A DNA stretch of 64,000 nucleotides, from positions 56,329,179-56,393,178 of the forward strand of contig NC_090763.1 in assembly GCF_036898095.1 (NCBI RefSeq), given 5' to 3'. Position 1 is the stretch's first letter, and each line of letters starts with the position of its first letter. The position numbers and the translations under genes were made by a program. The notes under the pieces were generated by a model that ran no database searches, had not been told where the DNA came from, and saw only the letters and a program-made list of their open reading frames with translations. This stretch comes from Palaemon carinicauda. Lineage: Eukaryota; Arthropoda; Malacostraca; Decapoda; Palaemonidae. This document shows, piece after piece, positions 35,367 to 49,300 of the stretch.

Positions 35367-35869
35367 AATATCTCAGGTACAGTAAATTTCCAAATGGTTT
35401 GAATGTGTTTTCGTCTTCAGAAGACAATGTAGTTTCAGTAATATACAGTAGTTTACAGAATATAAAATATCTTGACCTGAATATTCCTATAATAATACCA
35501 CATTTTTAACCATAGTAATTGCATTGTACATTTTCTACTACCATAAGGTAGTTAGGTAATGTTTTTGCAAACAATGAAAACGTAGTTTTTTTTCTTTTAT
35601 TACCTTTTTCAAGGTAATATAGGTACGTTTTGAAACTCGATAGAAAATAACAAATCAATTAATTACAATGAATGTAACTTTCTTTCACATATATTATGAA
35701 ATGGCATATTTGTATTAATCAATCGGCGGAAACATTCAAGTGTAAGTTTTTTTACGATGGCGGAAAAAAGGGGTTTATAAAACACTTATCCAATATATAT
35801 TACCAGACTAATATTTTGGTTTGAAATCTCCCTTTTGTAATGAAGAGCTAAGTGTCTGCTACACATATA
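35367..35869. other. AT-rich DNA, no gene recognised
   Basis: Short imperfect repeats of a GGTAATATAGGTAC / GGTAGTTAGGTAATG type occur near 35545-35625. Nothing else is recognised. Confidence 0.4.
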
Positions 35870-36046
35870 AATATATGACATAAATATAGGACATATCTGT
35901 TTTGACGCTGTTACTGTTTTTAGAATATATTGTTAATTTACTCTCATCATTTATTTATTTCCTTATTTCCTCACTGAGCTATTTTTCCCTGTTGGGGTCC
36001 TTGGGCTTGTAGCATCTTGCTTTTCCGACTAGGGTTGTAGCTTGGC

Positions 36047-36078
<32 letters not shown>
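35870..36078 (+). mobile_element. 5'-truncated 3' end of the non-LTR family (copy D)
   Basis: It matches the 3'UTR of the full-length element from about 5190 on (CTGTTTTGACGCTGTTACTG, ATTTATTTCCTTATTTCC, TTGCTTTTCCGACTAGGGTT) and ends in a (TAA)n run (about 36042-36075). Severe 5' truncation is the usual outcome of target-primed reverse transcription. Confidence 0.85.
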
Positions 36079-36097
36079 TAAGTATATACGTATCATC

Positions 36098-36601
36098 ATC
36101 TCCTCTCACGCCCATTGACGCAAAGGGCTTCGGTTAGATTTCGACAGTCGTCTCTATATTGAGCTAAAGTTTTAACACAATACTTCTCCATTCCTCTCCT
36201 ACTTCACGCTTCATAGTCTTCTGCCATGTAGGCCTGGGTCTTCCAACTCTTCTAGGGCCTTATGGAGCCCATCTGAACGTTTGCTGAACTAATCTCTCTT
36301 GGGGAGTGCGAAGAACATTCACAAACCATCTCCATCTACCCCTCACCATAATCTCATCCACACAGGGCACTCGAGTAATCTCTAGTTTCATTTCTAATCC
36401 TGTCCTGCCATTTAACTCCCAATATCCTTCTAAGGGCTTTGTTCTCAAATCTAGTAAATCTATTGGAGATTGTTTCATGGTCATACCATGAATCATGTCC
36501 ATATAGTATCACCGATCTCAATAAACTGATATATAGTCATATTTTTATATGTAATTTCAGGCGATTTGATTTCCGGAATTTACTTAACCTAGCCATTTTC
36601 T

Positions 36602-36657
<56 letters not shown>

Positions 36658-37110
36658 AAACTCTAATTCTAAAGACCCTGTATTGGATATCATAATTCCT
36701 AAATACTTAAATGATTCTATTCCGTTAATCCTTTCTCCTTCGAATGATATTTCATCTTCCATTGCATACTCCGTTCTCATCATCTTTGTCTTTCTGCTAT
36801 TTATCTTGAGCCTAAGAATTGTGTTATTTCATGCATTCTGGCAAGCAAGAATTGCAAATCCAGTAGTGTTATGCTAATAAGGACACCATCATCAGCATAC
36901 TCTAGGTCTACTAATTTCCTATCATCACTCCACTAACATTAACTTTGGACTTGCTATGCTCATGAACAGACTTAATCAAATTCACATATTCAAGACGAAT
37001 TTCATAATAACGCAGGACTTTCCAGAAAATTGACCAGTATACACTATCAAAGGCTTTTTCATAGTCCACAAATGCCATCAACAGTGGATATCTATATTAT
37101 ACGCATTGCT
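36098..37110 (-). pseudogene. RTE-like reverse transcriptase fragment, deleted and interrupted
   Basis: Read on the minus strand, FVDYEKAFDSVYW (catalytic Asp motif, 37046-37066) comes first, then VNLIKSVHEHSKSKVNVSGVM, LVDLEYADDGVL (YADD at 36888-36899), GIESFKYLGIMISNTGSLELE, NKALRRILG-type sequence, WFVNVLRTPQERLVQQTFRWAP and finally RNLTEALCVNGRERR with a stop. This order fits the RT and C-terminus of RTE/BovB-type elements. The expected Q-G-x-x-x-x-P-x-L-F block between the two catalytic motifs is missing, so there is an internal deletion. A 52-nt poly(T) tract and several stops also break the frame. Confidence 0.82.
36603..36654. repeat. 52-nt poly(T) tract inside the RT fragment
   Basis: An uninterrupted T run splits the RTE-like frame just after the GSLELEFS block (minus strand). 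It is either a homopolymer expansion or the poly(A) of an inserted retro-copy with no body left. Confidence 0.9.
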
Positions 37111-37124
37111 GTACAGTATGTCTC

Positions 37125-37157
37125 AACACACACACACACACACTATACACACACACT
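37125..37157. repeat. (CA)n microsatellite at the satellite boundary
   Basis: A CA run with an ACTATAC break lies directly between the RTE-like fragment and the first satellite monomer. Confidence 0.88.
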
Positions 37158-37399
37158 TTTTCATCCTCCCTTCCACTCTCCTTATGTTCTGCTTTTTCAT
37201 CCTCCCTTCCACTCTCCTTATGTTTTGCTTTTCATCCTCCCTTCCACTCTCCTTATGTTTTGCTTTTTCATCATCCCTTCCACTCTCCTTATGTTCTGTA
37301 TTTTCATCATCCCTTCCACTCTCCTTATGTTCTGCTTTTTCATCATCCCTTCCACTCTCCTTATGTTCTGCTTTTTCATCATCCCTTCCACTCTCCTTA

Positions 37400-38690
37400 T
37401 GTTCTGTTTTTCATCCTCCCTTCCACTCTCCTTATGTTCTGTTTTTCATCATCCCTTCCACTCTCCTTATGTTCTGCTTTTTCATCCTCTCTTCCACTCT
37501 CCTTATGTTCTGCTTTTTCATCCTCCCTTCCACTCTCCTTATGTTCTGCTTTTTCATCCTCCTTTCCACTCTCCTTATGTTCTGCTTTTTCATCCTCCCT
37601 TCCACTCTTCTTATGTTTTGCTTTTTCATCCTCCCTTCCACTCTCCTTATGTTCTGCTTTTTCATCCTCCCTTCCACTCTTCTTATGTTTTGCTTTTTCA
37701 TCATCCCTTCCACTCTCCTTATGTTCTGCTTTTTCATCCTCCCTTCCACTCTCCTTATGTTCTGCTTTTTCATCATCCCTTCCACTCTCCTTATGTTCTG
37801 CTTTTTCATCATCCCTTCCACTCTCCTTATGTTCTGTTTTTCATCCTCCCTTCCACTCTCCTTATGTTCTGTTTTTCATCATCCCTTCCACTCTCCTTAT
37901 GTTCTGCTTTTTCATCCTCTCTTCCACTCTCCTTATGTTCTGCTTTTTCATCCTCCCTTCCACTCTCCTTATGTTCTGCTTTTTCATCCTCCTTTCCACT
38001 CTCCTTATGTTCTGCTTTTTCATCCTCCCTTCCACTCTTCTTATGTTTTGCTTTTTCATCATCCCTTCCACTCTCCTTATGTTCTGCTTTTTCATCCTCC
38101 CTTCCACTCTTCTTATGTTCTGCTTTTTCATCATCCCTTCCACTCTCCTTATGTTTGCTTTTTCATCATCCCTTCCACTCTCCTTATGTTCTGCTTTTTC
38201 ATCATCCCTTCCACTCTCCTTATGTTCTGTTTTTCATCCTCCCTTCCACTCTCCTTATGTTCTGTTTTTCATCATCCCTTCCACTCTCCTTATGTTCTGT
38301 TTTTCATCCTCCCTTCCACTCTCCTTATGTTCTGCTTTTTCATCCTCTCTTCCACTCTCCTTATGTTCTGCTTTTTCATCCTCCCTTCCACTCTCCTTAT
38401 GTTCTGCTTTTTCATCCTCCTTTCCACTCTCCTTATGTTCTGCTTTTTCATCCTCCCTTCCACTCTTCTTATGTTTTGCTTTTTCATCATCCCTTCCACT
38501 CTCCTTATGTTCTGCTTTTTCATCCTCCCTTCCACTCTTCTTATGTTCTGCTTTTTCATCCTCCCTTCCACTCTCCTTATGTTCTGCTTTTTAATCCTCA
38601 CTTCCACTCTCCTTATGTTCTGCTTTTTCATCCTCCCTTCCACTCTCCTTATGTTCTGCTTTTTCATCCTCCCTTCCACTCTCCTTATGT
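37400..38690. repeat. Higher-order unit of ~430 bp (12 monomers), three copies
   Basis: A block with CATCCTCTCTTCC, then CATCCTCCTTTCC, then CACTCTTCTTATG monomers in fixed order recurs with CATCCTCTCT at about 37483, 37913 and 38341 (offsets about 430 and 428 bp). The third copy runs on into a stretch of uniform monomers. Confidence 0.85.
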
Positions 38691-41600
38691 TCTGCTTTTT
38701 CATCCTCCCTTCCACTCTCCTTATGTTCTGCTTTTTCATCCTCCCTTCCACTCTCCTTATGTTCTGCTTTTTCATCCTCCCTTCCACTCTCCTTATGTTC
38801 TGCTTTTTCATCCTCCCTTCCACTCTCCTTATGTTCTGCTTTTTCATCCTCCCTTCCACTCTCCTTATGTTCTGCTTTTTCATCCTCCTTTCCACTCTCC
38901 TTATGTTCTGCTTTTTCATCCTCCCTTCCACTCTTCTTATGTTCTGCTTTTTCATCCTCCCTTCCACTCTCCTTATGTTCTGCTTTTTCATCCTCCTTTC
39001 CACTCTCCTTATGTTCTGCTTTTTCATCCTCCCTTCCACTCTTCTTATGTTCTGCTTTTTCATCATCCCTTCCACTCTCCTTATGTTTTGCTTTTTCATC
39101 ATCCCTTCCACTCTCCTTATGTTTTGCTTTTTCATCATCCCTTCCACTCTCCTTATGTTTTGCTTTTTCATCATCCCTTCCACTCTCCTTATGTTTTGCT
39201 TTTTCATCCTCCCTTCCACTCTCCTTATGTTCTGTTTTTCATCCTCCCTTCCACTCTCCTTATGTTCTGTTTTTCATCATCCCTTCCACTCTCCTTATGT
39301 TCTGCTTTTTCATCATCCCTTCCACTCTCCTTATGTTCTGTTTTTCATCATCCCTTCCACTCTCCTTATGTTTTGCTTTTTCATCCTCCCTTCCACTCTC
39401 CTTATGTTCTGTTTTTCATCATCCCTTCCACTCTCCTTATGTTCTGTTTTTCATCCTCCCTTCCACTCTCCTTATGTTCTGTTTTTCATCATCCCTTCCA
39501 CTCTCCTTATGTTCTGTTTTTCATCATCCCTTCCACTCTCCTTATGTTCTGCTTTTTCATCCTCCCTTCCACTCTCCTTATGTTCTGTTTTTCATCCTCC
39601 CTTCCACTCTCCTTATGTTCTGTTTTTCATCATCCCTTCCACTCTCCTTATGTTCTGCTTTTTCATCCTCTCTTCCACTCTCCTTATGTTCTGCTTTTTC
39701 ATCCTCCCTTCCACTCTCCTTATGTTCTGCTTTTTCATCCTCCCTTCCACTCTCCTTATGTTCTGTTTTTCATCCTCCCTTCCACTCTCCTTATGTTCTG
39801 TTTTTCATCATCCCTTCCACTCTCCTTATGTTCTGCTTTTTCATCGTCCCTTCCACTCTCCTTATGTTCTGCTTTTTCATCCTCCCTTCCACTCTCCTTA
39901 TGTTCTGTTTTTCATCATCCCTTCCACTCTCCTTATGTTCTGCTTTTTCATCCTCCCTCCCACTCTCCTTATGTTCTGTTTTTCATCCTCCCTTCCACTC
40001 TCCTTATGTTCTGTTTTTCATCATCCCTTCCACTCTCCTTATGTTCTGCTTTTTCATCCTCCCTTCCACTCTCCTTATGTTCTGTTTTTCATCATCCCTT
40101 CCACTCTCCTTATGTTCTGCTTTTTCATCCTCCCTTCCACTCTCCTTATGTTCTGTTTTTCATCCTCCCTTCCACTCTCCTTATGTTCTGTTTTTCATCA
40201 TCCCTTCCACTCTCCTTATGTTCTGCTTTTTCATCCTCCCTTCCACTCTCCTTATGTTCTGTTTTTCATCATCCCTTCCACTCTCCTTATGTTCTGCTTT
40301 TTCATCATCCCTTCCACTCTCCTTATGTTCTGTTTTTCATCATCCCTTCCACTCTCCTTATGTTTTGCTTTTTCATCCTCCCTTCCACTCTCCTTATGTT
40401 CTGTTTTTCATCCTCCCTTCCACTCTCCTTATGTTCTGTTTTTCATCATCCCTTCCACTCTCCTTATGTTCTGTTTTTCATCATCCCTTCCACTCTCCTT
40501 ATATTTTGCTTTTTCATCCTCCCTTCCACTCTCCTTATGTTCTGTTTTTCATCCTCCCTTCCACTCTCCTTATGTTCTGTTTTTCATCATCCCTTCCACT
40601 CTCCTTATGTTCTGCTTTTTCATCATCCCTTCCACTCTCCTTATGTTCTGTTTTTCATCATCCCTTCCACTCTCCTTATGTTCTGTTTTTCATCCTCCCT
40701 TCCACTCTCCTTATGTTCTGTTTTTCATCATCCCTTCCACTCTCCTTATGTTCTGCTTTTTCATCCTCCCTTCCACTCTCCTTAAGTTCTGCTTTTTCAT
40801 CCTCCCTTCCACTCTCCTTATGTTCTGCTTTTCATCCTCCCTTCCACTCTCCTTAGGTTTTGCTTTTTCATCCTCCCTTCCACTCTCCTTATGTTCTGTT
40901 TTTTCATCATCCCTTCCACTCTCCTTATGTTTTGCTTTTTCATCCTCCCTTCCACTCTCCTTATGTTCTGCTTTTTCATCCTCCCTTCCACTCTCCTTAT
41001 GTTTATCTTTTTCATCATCCCTTCCACTCTCCTTATGTTTTGCTTTTCATCCTCCCTTCCACTCTCCTTATGTTCTGTTTTTCATCATCCCTTCCACTCT
41101 CCTTATGTTCTGTTTTTCATCATCCCTTCCACTCTCCTTAGGTTTTGCTTTTTCATCCTCCCACTCTCCTTATGTTCTGTTTTTCATCATCCCTTCCACT
41201 CTCCTTATGTTCTGTTTTTCATCATCCCTTCCACTCTCCTTATGTTCTGTTTTTCATCATCCCTTCCACTCTCCTTATGTTCTGCTTTTTCATCCTCCCT
41301 TCCACTCTCCTTATGTTCTGTTTTTCATCATCCCTTCCACTCTCCTTATGTTCTGCTTTTTCATCCTCCCTTCCACTCTCCTTATGTTCTGTTTTTCATC
41401 ATCCCTTCCACTCTCCTTATGTTCTGTTTTTCATCATCCCTTCCACTCTCCTTATGTTTTGCTTTTTCATCCTCCCTTCCACTCTCCTTATGTTTTGCTT
41501 TTTTATCTTCCCTTCCACTCTCCTTATGTTCTGTTTTTCATCATCCCTTCCACTCTCCTTATGTTCTGTTTTTCATCCTCCCTTCCACTCTCCTTATGTT

Positions 41601-43335
41601 CTGTTTTTCATCCTCCCTTCCACTCTCCTTATGTTCTGTTTTTCATCATCCCTTCCACTCTCCTTATGTTTTGCTTTTTCATCCTCCCTTCCACTCTCCT
41701 CATGTTTTGCTTTTTCATCCTCCCTTCCACTCTCCTTATGTTCTGTTTTTCATCCTCCCTTCCACTCTCCTTATGTTCTGTTTTTCATCATCCCTTCCAC
41801 TCTCCTTAGGTTTTGCTTTTTCATCCTCCCTTCCACTCTCCTTATGTTTTGCTTTTTCATCCTCCCTTCCACTCTCCTTATGTTTTGCTTTTTCATCCTC
41901 CCTTCCACTCTCCTTATGTTCTGTTTTTCATCATCCCTTCCACTCTCCTTAGGTTTTGCTTTTTCATCCTCCCTTCCACTCTCCTTAGGTTTTGCTTTTT
42001 CATCCTCCCTTCCACTCTCTTTATGTTTTGCTTTTTCATCCTCCCTTCCACTCTCATTATGTTTCGCTTTTTCATCCTCCCTTCCACTCTCCTTATGTTT
42101 TGCTTTTTCATCCTCCCTTCCACTCTCCTTATGTTTTGCTTTTTCATCCTCCCTTCCACTCTCCTTATGTTTTGCTTTTTCATCCTCCCTTCCACTCTCC
42201 TTATGTTCTGTTTTTCATCATCCCTTCCACTCTCCTTATGTTCTGTTTTTCATCATCCCTTCCACTCTCCTTATGTTCTGTTTTTCATCATCCCTTCCAC
42301 TCTCCTTATGTTCTGCTTTTTCATCCTCCCTTCCACTCTTCTTATGTTCTGTTTTTCATCATCCCTTCCACTCTCCTTATGTTTTGCTTTTTCATCCTCC
42401 CTTCCACTCTCCTTATGTTCTGTTTTTCATCATCCCTTCCACTCTCCTTATGTTCTGCTTTTTCATCCTCCCTTCCACTCTCCTTATGTTCTGTTTTTCA
42501 TCATCCCTTCCACTCTCCTTATGTTCTGCTTTTTCATCCTCCCTTCCACTCTCCTTATGTTCTGTTTTTCATCATCCCTTCCACTCTCCTTATGTTCTGT
42601 TTTTCATCCTCCCTTCCACTCTCCTTATGTTTTGCTTTTTCATCCTCCCTTCCACTCTCCTTATGTTTTGCTTTTTCATCCTCCCTTCCACTCTCCTTAT
42701 GTTCTGTTTTTCATCATCCCTTCCACTCTCCTTATGTTCTGTTTTTCATCCTCCCTTCCACTCTCCTTATGTTCTGTTTTTCATCCTCCCTTCCACTCTC
42801 CTTATGTTCTGTTTTTCATCATCCCTTCCACTCTCCTTATGTTTTGCTTTTTCATCCTCCCTTCCACTCTCCTTATGTTTTGCTTTTTCATCCTCCCTTC
42901 CACTCTCCTTAGGTTCTGTTTTTCATCCTCCCTTCCACTCCCCTTATGTTCTGTTTTTCATCATCCCTTCCACTCTCCTTAGGTTTTGCTTTTTCATCCT
43001 CCCTTCCACTCTCCTTATGTTTTGCTTTTTCATCCTCCCTTCCACTGTCCTTATGTTCTGTTTTTCATCCTCCCTTCCACTCTCCTTATGTTCTGTTTTT
43101 CATCCTCCCTTCCACTCTCCTTAGGTTTTGCTTTTTCATCCTCCCTTCCACTCTCCTTATGTTTTGCTTTTTCATCCTCCCTTCCACTCTCCTTATGTTC
43201 TGTTTTTCATCCTCCCTTCCACTCTCCTTATGTTCTGTTTTTCATCATCCCTTCCACTCTCCTTATGTTCTGCTTTTTCATCCTCCCTTCCACTCTCCTT
43301 ATGTTCTGTTTTTCATCATCCCTTCCACTCTCCTT

Positions 43336-46300
43336 ATGTTCTGTTTTTCATCATCCCTTCCACTCTCCTTATGTTTTGCTTTTTCATCCTCCCTTCCACT
43401 CTTCTTATGTTTTGCTTTTTCATCCTCCCTTCCACTCTCCTTATGTTCTGTTTTTCATCATCCCTTCCACTCTCCTTATGTTCTATTTTTCATCCTCCCT
43501 TCCACTCTCCTTATGTTCTGTTTTTCATCCTCCCTTCCACTCTCCTTATGTTCTGTTTTTCATCATCCCTTCCACTCTCCTTATGTTCTGCTTTTTCATC
43601 ATCCCTTCCACTCTCCTTATGTTCTGTTTTTTCATCCTCCCTTCTACTCTCCTTATGTTTTGCTTTTTCATCCTCCCTTCCACTCTCCTTATGTTCTGCT
43701 TTTTCATCATCCCTTCCACTCTCCTTATGTTTTGCTTTTCATCCTCCCTTCCACTCTCCTTATGTTTTGCTTTTTCATCCTCCCTTCCACTCTCCTTATG
43801 CTTTGCTTTTTCATCATCACTTCCACTCTCCTTATGTTTTGCTTTTTCATCATCCCTTCCACTCTCCTTATGTTTTGCTTTTTCATCATCCCTTCCACTC
43901 TCCTTATGTTTTGCTTTTTCATCCTCCCTTCCACTCTCCTTATGTTTTGCTTTTTCATTCTCCCTTCCACTCTCCTTATGTTCTGTTTTTCATCCTCCCT
44001 TCCACTCTCCTTATGTTTTGCTTATTCATCATCCCTTCCACTCTCCTTATGTTTTGCTTTTTCATCATCCCTTCCACTCTCCTTATGTTTTGCTTTTTCA
44101 TCATCCCTTCCACTCTCCTTATGTTCTGCTTTTTCATCCTCCCTTCCACTCTCCTTATGTTCTGCTTTTTCATCATCCCTTCCACTCTCCTTATGTTTTG
44201 CTTTTTCATCCTCCCTTCCACTCTCCTTATGTTCTGTTTTTCATCCTCCCTTCCACTCTCCTTATGTTCTGTTTTTCATCATCCCTTCCACTCTCCTTAT
44301 GTTTTGCTTTTTCATCATCCCTTCCACTCTCCTTATGTTCTGCTTTTTCATCATCCCTTCCACTCTCCTTATGTTTTGCTTTTTCATCATCCCTTCCACT
44401 CTCCTTATGTTTTGCTTTTTCATCATCCCTTCCACTCTCCTTATGTTTTGCTTTTTCATCCTCCCTTCCACTCTCCTTATGTTTTGCTTTTTCATTCTCC
44501 CTTCCACTCTCCTTATGTTCTGTTTTTCATCCTCCCTTCCACTCTCCTTATGTTTTGCTTTTTCATCATCCCTTCCACTCTCCTTATGTTTTGCTTTTTC
44601 ATCATCCCTTCTACTCTCCTTATGTTTTGCTTTTTCATCATCCCTTCCACTCTCCTTATGTTCTGCTTTTTCATCCTCCCTTCCACTCTCCTTATGTTCT
44701 GCTTTTTCATCATCCCTTCCACTGTCCTTATGTTTTGCTTTTTCCTCATCCCTTCCACTCTCCTTATGTTTTGCTTTTTCATCCTCCCTTCCACTCTCCT
44801 TATGTTCTGTTTTTCATCCTCCCTTCCACTCTCCTTATGTTCTGTTTTTCATCATCCCTTCCACTCTCCTTATGTTTTGCTTTTTCATCATCCCTTCCAC
44901 TCTCCTTATGTTCTGCTTTTTCATCATCCCTTCCACTCTCCTTATGTTTTGCTTTTTCATCATCCCTTCCACTCTCCTTATGTTTTGCTTTTTCATCATC
45001 CCTTCCACTCTCCTTATGTTCTGCTTTTTCATCCTCCCTTCCACTCTCCTTATGTTCTGCTTTTTCATCATCCCTTCCACTCTCCTTAAGTTTTGCTTTT
45101 TCATCATCCCTTCCACTCTCCTTATGTTTTGCTTTTTCATCCTCCCTTCCACTCTCCTTATGTTCTGTTTTTCATCATCCCTTCCACTCTCCTTATGTTC
45201 TGCTATTTCATCATCCCTTCCACTCTCCTTATGTTTTGCTTTTTCATCATCCCTTCCACTCTCCTTATGTTTTGCTTTTTCATCCTCCCTTCCACTCTCC
45301 TTATGTTTTGCTTTTTCATTCTCCCTTCCACTCTCCTTATGTTCTGTTTTTATTCCTCCCTTCCACTCTCCTTATGTTTTGCTTTTTCATCATCCCTTCC
45401 ACTCTCCTTATGTTTTGCTTTTTCATCATCCCTTCCACTCTCCTTATGTTTTGCTTTTTCATCATCCCTTCCACTCTCCTTATGTTTTGCTTTTTCATCA
45501 TCCCTTCCACTCTCCTTATGTTTTGCTTTCTCATCATCCCTTCCACTCTCCTTATGTTCTGCTTTTTCATCCTCCCTTCCACTCTCCTTATGTTCTGCTT
45601 TTTCATCCTCCCTTCCACTCTCCTTATGTTTTGCTTTTTCATCATCCCTTCCACTCTCCTTATGTTTTGCTTTTTCATCATCCCTTCCACTCTCCTTATG
45701 TTTTGCTTTTTCATCATCCCTTCCACTCTCCTTATGTTCTGCTTTTTCATCCTCCCTTCCACTCTCCTTATGTTCTGCTTTTCATCCTCCCTTCCACTCT
45801 CCTTAGGTTTTGCTTTTTCATCCTCCCTTCCACTCTCCTTATGTTCTGCTTTTCATCATCCCTTCCACTCTCCTTATGTTCTGCTTTTTCATCCTCCCTT
45901 CCACTCTCCTTATGTTCTGCTTTTCATCCTCCCTTCCACTCTCCTTAGGTTTTGCTTTTTCATCCTCCCTTCCACTCTACTTATGTTTTGCTTTTTCATC
46001 ATCCCTTCCACTCTCATGTTTTGCTTTTTCATCCTCCCTTCTACTCTCCTTATGTTTTGCTTTTTCATCCTCCCTTCCACTCTCCTTATGTTCTGCTTTT
46101 CATCATCCCTTCCACTCTCCTTATGTTCTGCTTTTTCATCCTCCCTTCCACTCTCCTTATGTTCTGCTTTTCATCCTCCCTTCCACTCTCCTTAGGTTTT
46201 GCTTTTTCATCCTCCCTTCCACTCTCCTTATGTTTTGCTTTTTCATCATCCCTTCCACTCTCATGTTTTGCTTTTTCATCCTCCCTTCCACTCTCCTTAT

Positions 46301-49300
46301 GTTTTGCTTATTCATCATCCCTTCCACTCTCCTTATGTTCTGTTTTTCATCCTCCCTTCCACTCTCCTTATGTTCTGTTTTTTCATCATCCCTTCCACTC
46401 TCCTTATGTTCTGCTTTTTCATCCTCCCTTCCACTCTCCTTGTGTTCTGCTTTTTCATCCTCTCTTCCACTCTCCTTATCTTCTGCTTTTTCATCCTCCC
46501 TTCCACTCTCCTTATGTTTTGCTTTTCATCCTCCCTTCCACTCTCCTTATGTTTTGCTTTTTCATCATCCCTTCCACTCTCCTTATGTTTTTCTTTTTCA
46601 TCATCCCTTCCACTCTCCTTATGTTTTGCTTTTCATCCTCCCTTCCACTCTCCTTATGTTTTGCTTTTTCATCATCCCTTCCACTCTCCTTATGTTTTTC
46701 TTTTTCATCATCCCTTCCACTCTCCTTATGTTTTGCTTTTTCATCATCCCTTCAACTCTCCTTATGTTTTGCTTTTCATCCTCCCTTCCACTCTCCTTAT
46801 GTTTTGCTTTTCATCCTCCCTTCCACTCTCCTTATGTTTTGCTTTTTCATCCTCCCTTCCACTCTCCTTATGTTTTGCTTTTTCATCCTCCCTTCCACTC
46901 TCCTTATGTTTTTCTTTTTCATCATCCCTTCCACTCTCCTTATGTTTTGCTTTTCATCCTCCCTTCCACTCTCCTTATGTTTTGCTTTTCATCCTCCCTT
47001 CCACTCTCCTTATGTTTTGCTTTTTCATCATCCCTTCCACTCTCCTTATGTTTTTCTTTTTCATCATCCCTTCCACTCTCCTTATGTTTTGCTTTTTCAT
47101 CATCCCTTCCACTCTCCTTATGTTTTGCTTTTCATCCTCCCTTCCACTCTCCTTATGTTTTGCTTTTCATCCTCCCTTCCACTCTCCTTATGTTTTGCTT
47201 TTCATCCTCCCTTCCACTCTCCTTATGTTTTGCTTTTTCATCATCCCTTCCACTCTCCTTATGTTTTTCTTTTTCATCATCCCTTCCACTCTCCTTATGT
47301 TTCGCTTTTTCATCCTCCCTTCCACTCTCCTTATGTTTTGCTTTTTCATCATCCCTTCCACTCTCCTTATGTTTTGCTTTTCATCCTCCCTTCCACTCTC
47401 CTTATGTTCTGTTTTTCATCCTCCCTTCCACTCTCCTTATGTTCTGTTTTTCATCATCCCTTCCACTCTCCTTATGTTTTGCTTTTTCATCCTCCCTTCC
47501 ACTCTCCTTATGTTTTGCTTTTTCATCCTCCCTTCCACTCTCCTTATGTTCTGTTTTTCATCATCCCTTCCACTCTCCTTATGTTCTATTTTTCATCCTC
47601 CCTTCCACTCTCCTTATGTTCTGTTTTTCATCCTCCCTTCCACTCTCCTTATGTTCTGTTTTTCATCATCCCTTCCACTCTCCTTATGTTCTGCTTTTTC
47701 ATCATCCCTTCCACTCTCCTTATGTTCTGTTTTTTCATCCTCCCTTCCACTCTCCTTATGTTTTGCTTTTTCATCCTCCCTTCCACTCTCCTTATGTTCT
47801 GCTTTTTCATCATCCCTTCCACTCTCCTTATGTTTTGCTTTTCATCCTCCCTTCCACTCTCCTTATGTTTTGCTTTTTCATCCTCCCTTCCACTCTCCTT
47901 ATGCTTTGCTTTTTCATCATCCCTTCCACTCTCCTTATGTTTTGCTTTTTCATCATCCCTTCCACTCTCCTTATGTTTTGCTTTTTCATCATCCCTTCCA
48001 CTCTCCTTATGTTTTGCTTTTTCATCCTCCCTTCCACTCTCCTTATGTTTTGCTTTTTCATTCTCCCTTCCACTCTCCTTATGTTCTGTTTTTCATCCTC
48101 CCTTCCACTCTCCTTATGTTTTGCTTATTCATCATCCCTTCCACTCTCCTTATGTTTTGCTTTTTCATCATCCCTTCCACTCTCCTTATGTTTTGCTTTT
48201 TCATCATCCCTTCCACTCTCCTTATGTTCTGCTTTTTCATCCTCCCTTCCACTCTCCTTATGTTCTGCTTTTTCATCATCCCTTCCACTCTCCTTATGTT
48301 TTGCTTTTTCATCCTCCCTTCCACTCTCCTTATGTTCTGTTTTTCATCCTCCCTTCCACTCTCCTTATGTTCTGTTTTTCATCATCCCTTCCACTCTCCT
48401 TATGTTTTGCTTTTTCATCATCCCTTCCACTCTCCTTATGTTCTGCTTTTTCATCATCCCTTCCACTCTCCTTATGTTTTGCTTTTTCATCATCCCTTCC
48501 ACTCTCCTTATGTTTTGCTTTTTCATCATCCCTTCCACTCTCCTTATGTTTTGCTTTTTCATCCTCCCTTCCACTCTCCTTATGTTTTGCTTTTTCATTC
48601 TCCCTTCCACTCTCCTTATGTTCTGTTTTTCATCCTCCCTTCCACTCTCCTTATGTTTTGCTTTTTCATCATCCCTTCCACTCTCCTTATGTTTTGCTTT
48701 TTCATCATCCCTTCTACTCTCCTTATGTTTTGCTTTTTCATCATCCCTTCCACTCTCCTTATGTTCTGCTTTTTCATCCTCCCTTCCACTCTCCTTATGT
48801 TCTGCTTTTTCATCATCCCTTCCACTCTCCTTATGTTTTGCTTTTTCCTCATCCCTTCCACTCTCCTTATGTTTTGCTTTTTCATCCTCCCTTCCACTCT
48901 CCTTATGTTCTGTTTTTCATCCTCCCTTCCACTCTCCTTATGTTCTGTTTTTCATCATCCCTTCCACTCTCCTTATGTTTTGCTTTTTCATCATCCCTTC
49001 CACTCTCCTTATGTTCTGCTTTTTCATCATCCCTTCCACTCTCCTTATGTTTTGCTTTTTCATCATCCCTTCCACTCTCCTTATGTTTTGCTTTTTCATC
49101 ATCCCTTCCACTCTCCTTATGTTCTGCTTTTTCATCCTCCCTTCCACTCTCCTTATGTTCTGCTTTTTCATCATCCCTTCCACTCTCCTTAGTTTTGCTT
49201 TTTCATCATCCCTTCCACTCTCCTTATGTTTTGCTTTTTCATCCTCCCTTCCACTCTCCTTATGTTCTGTTTTTCATCATCCCTTCCACTCTCCTTATGT

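Noticed and set aside
37046..37066. A 10-base match (ATGAAAAAGC) between the RTE-like fragment and the minus strand of the satellite monomer, which might suggest that the satellite grew from the RT gene
   Set aside because: The match does not extend, the A-run makes chance likely, and the rest of the monomer finds no counterpart in the fragment.
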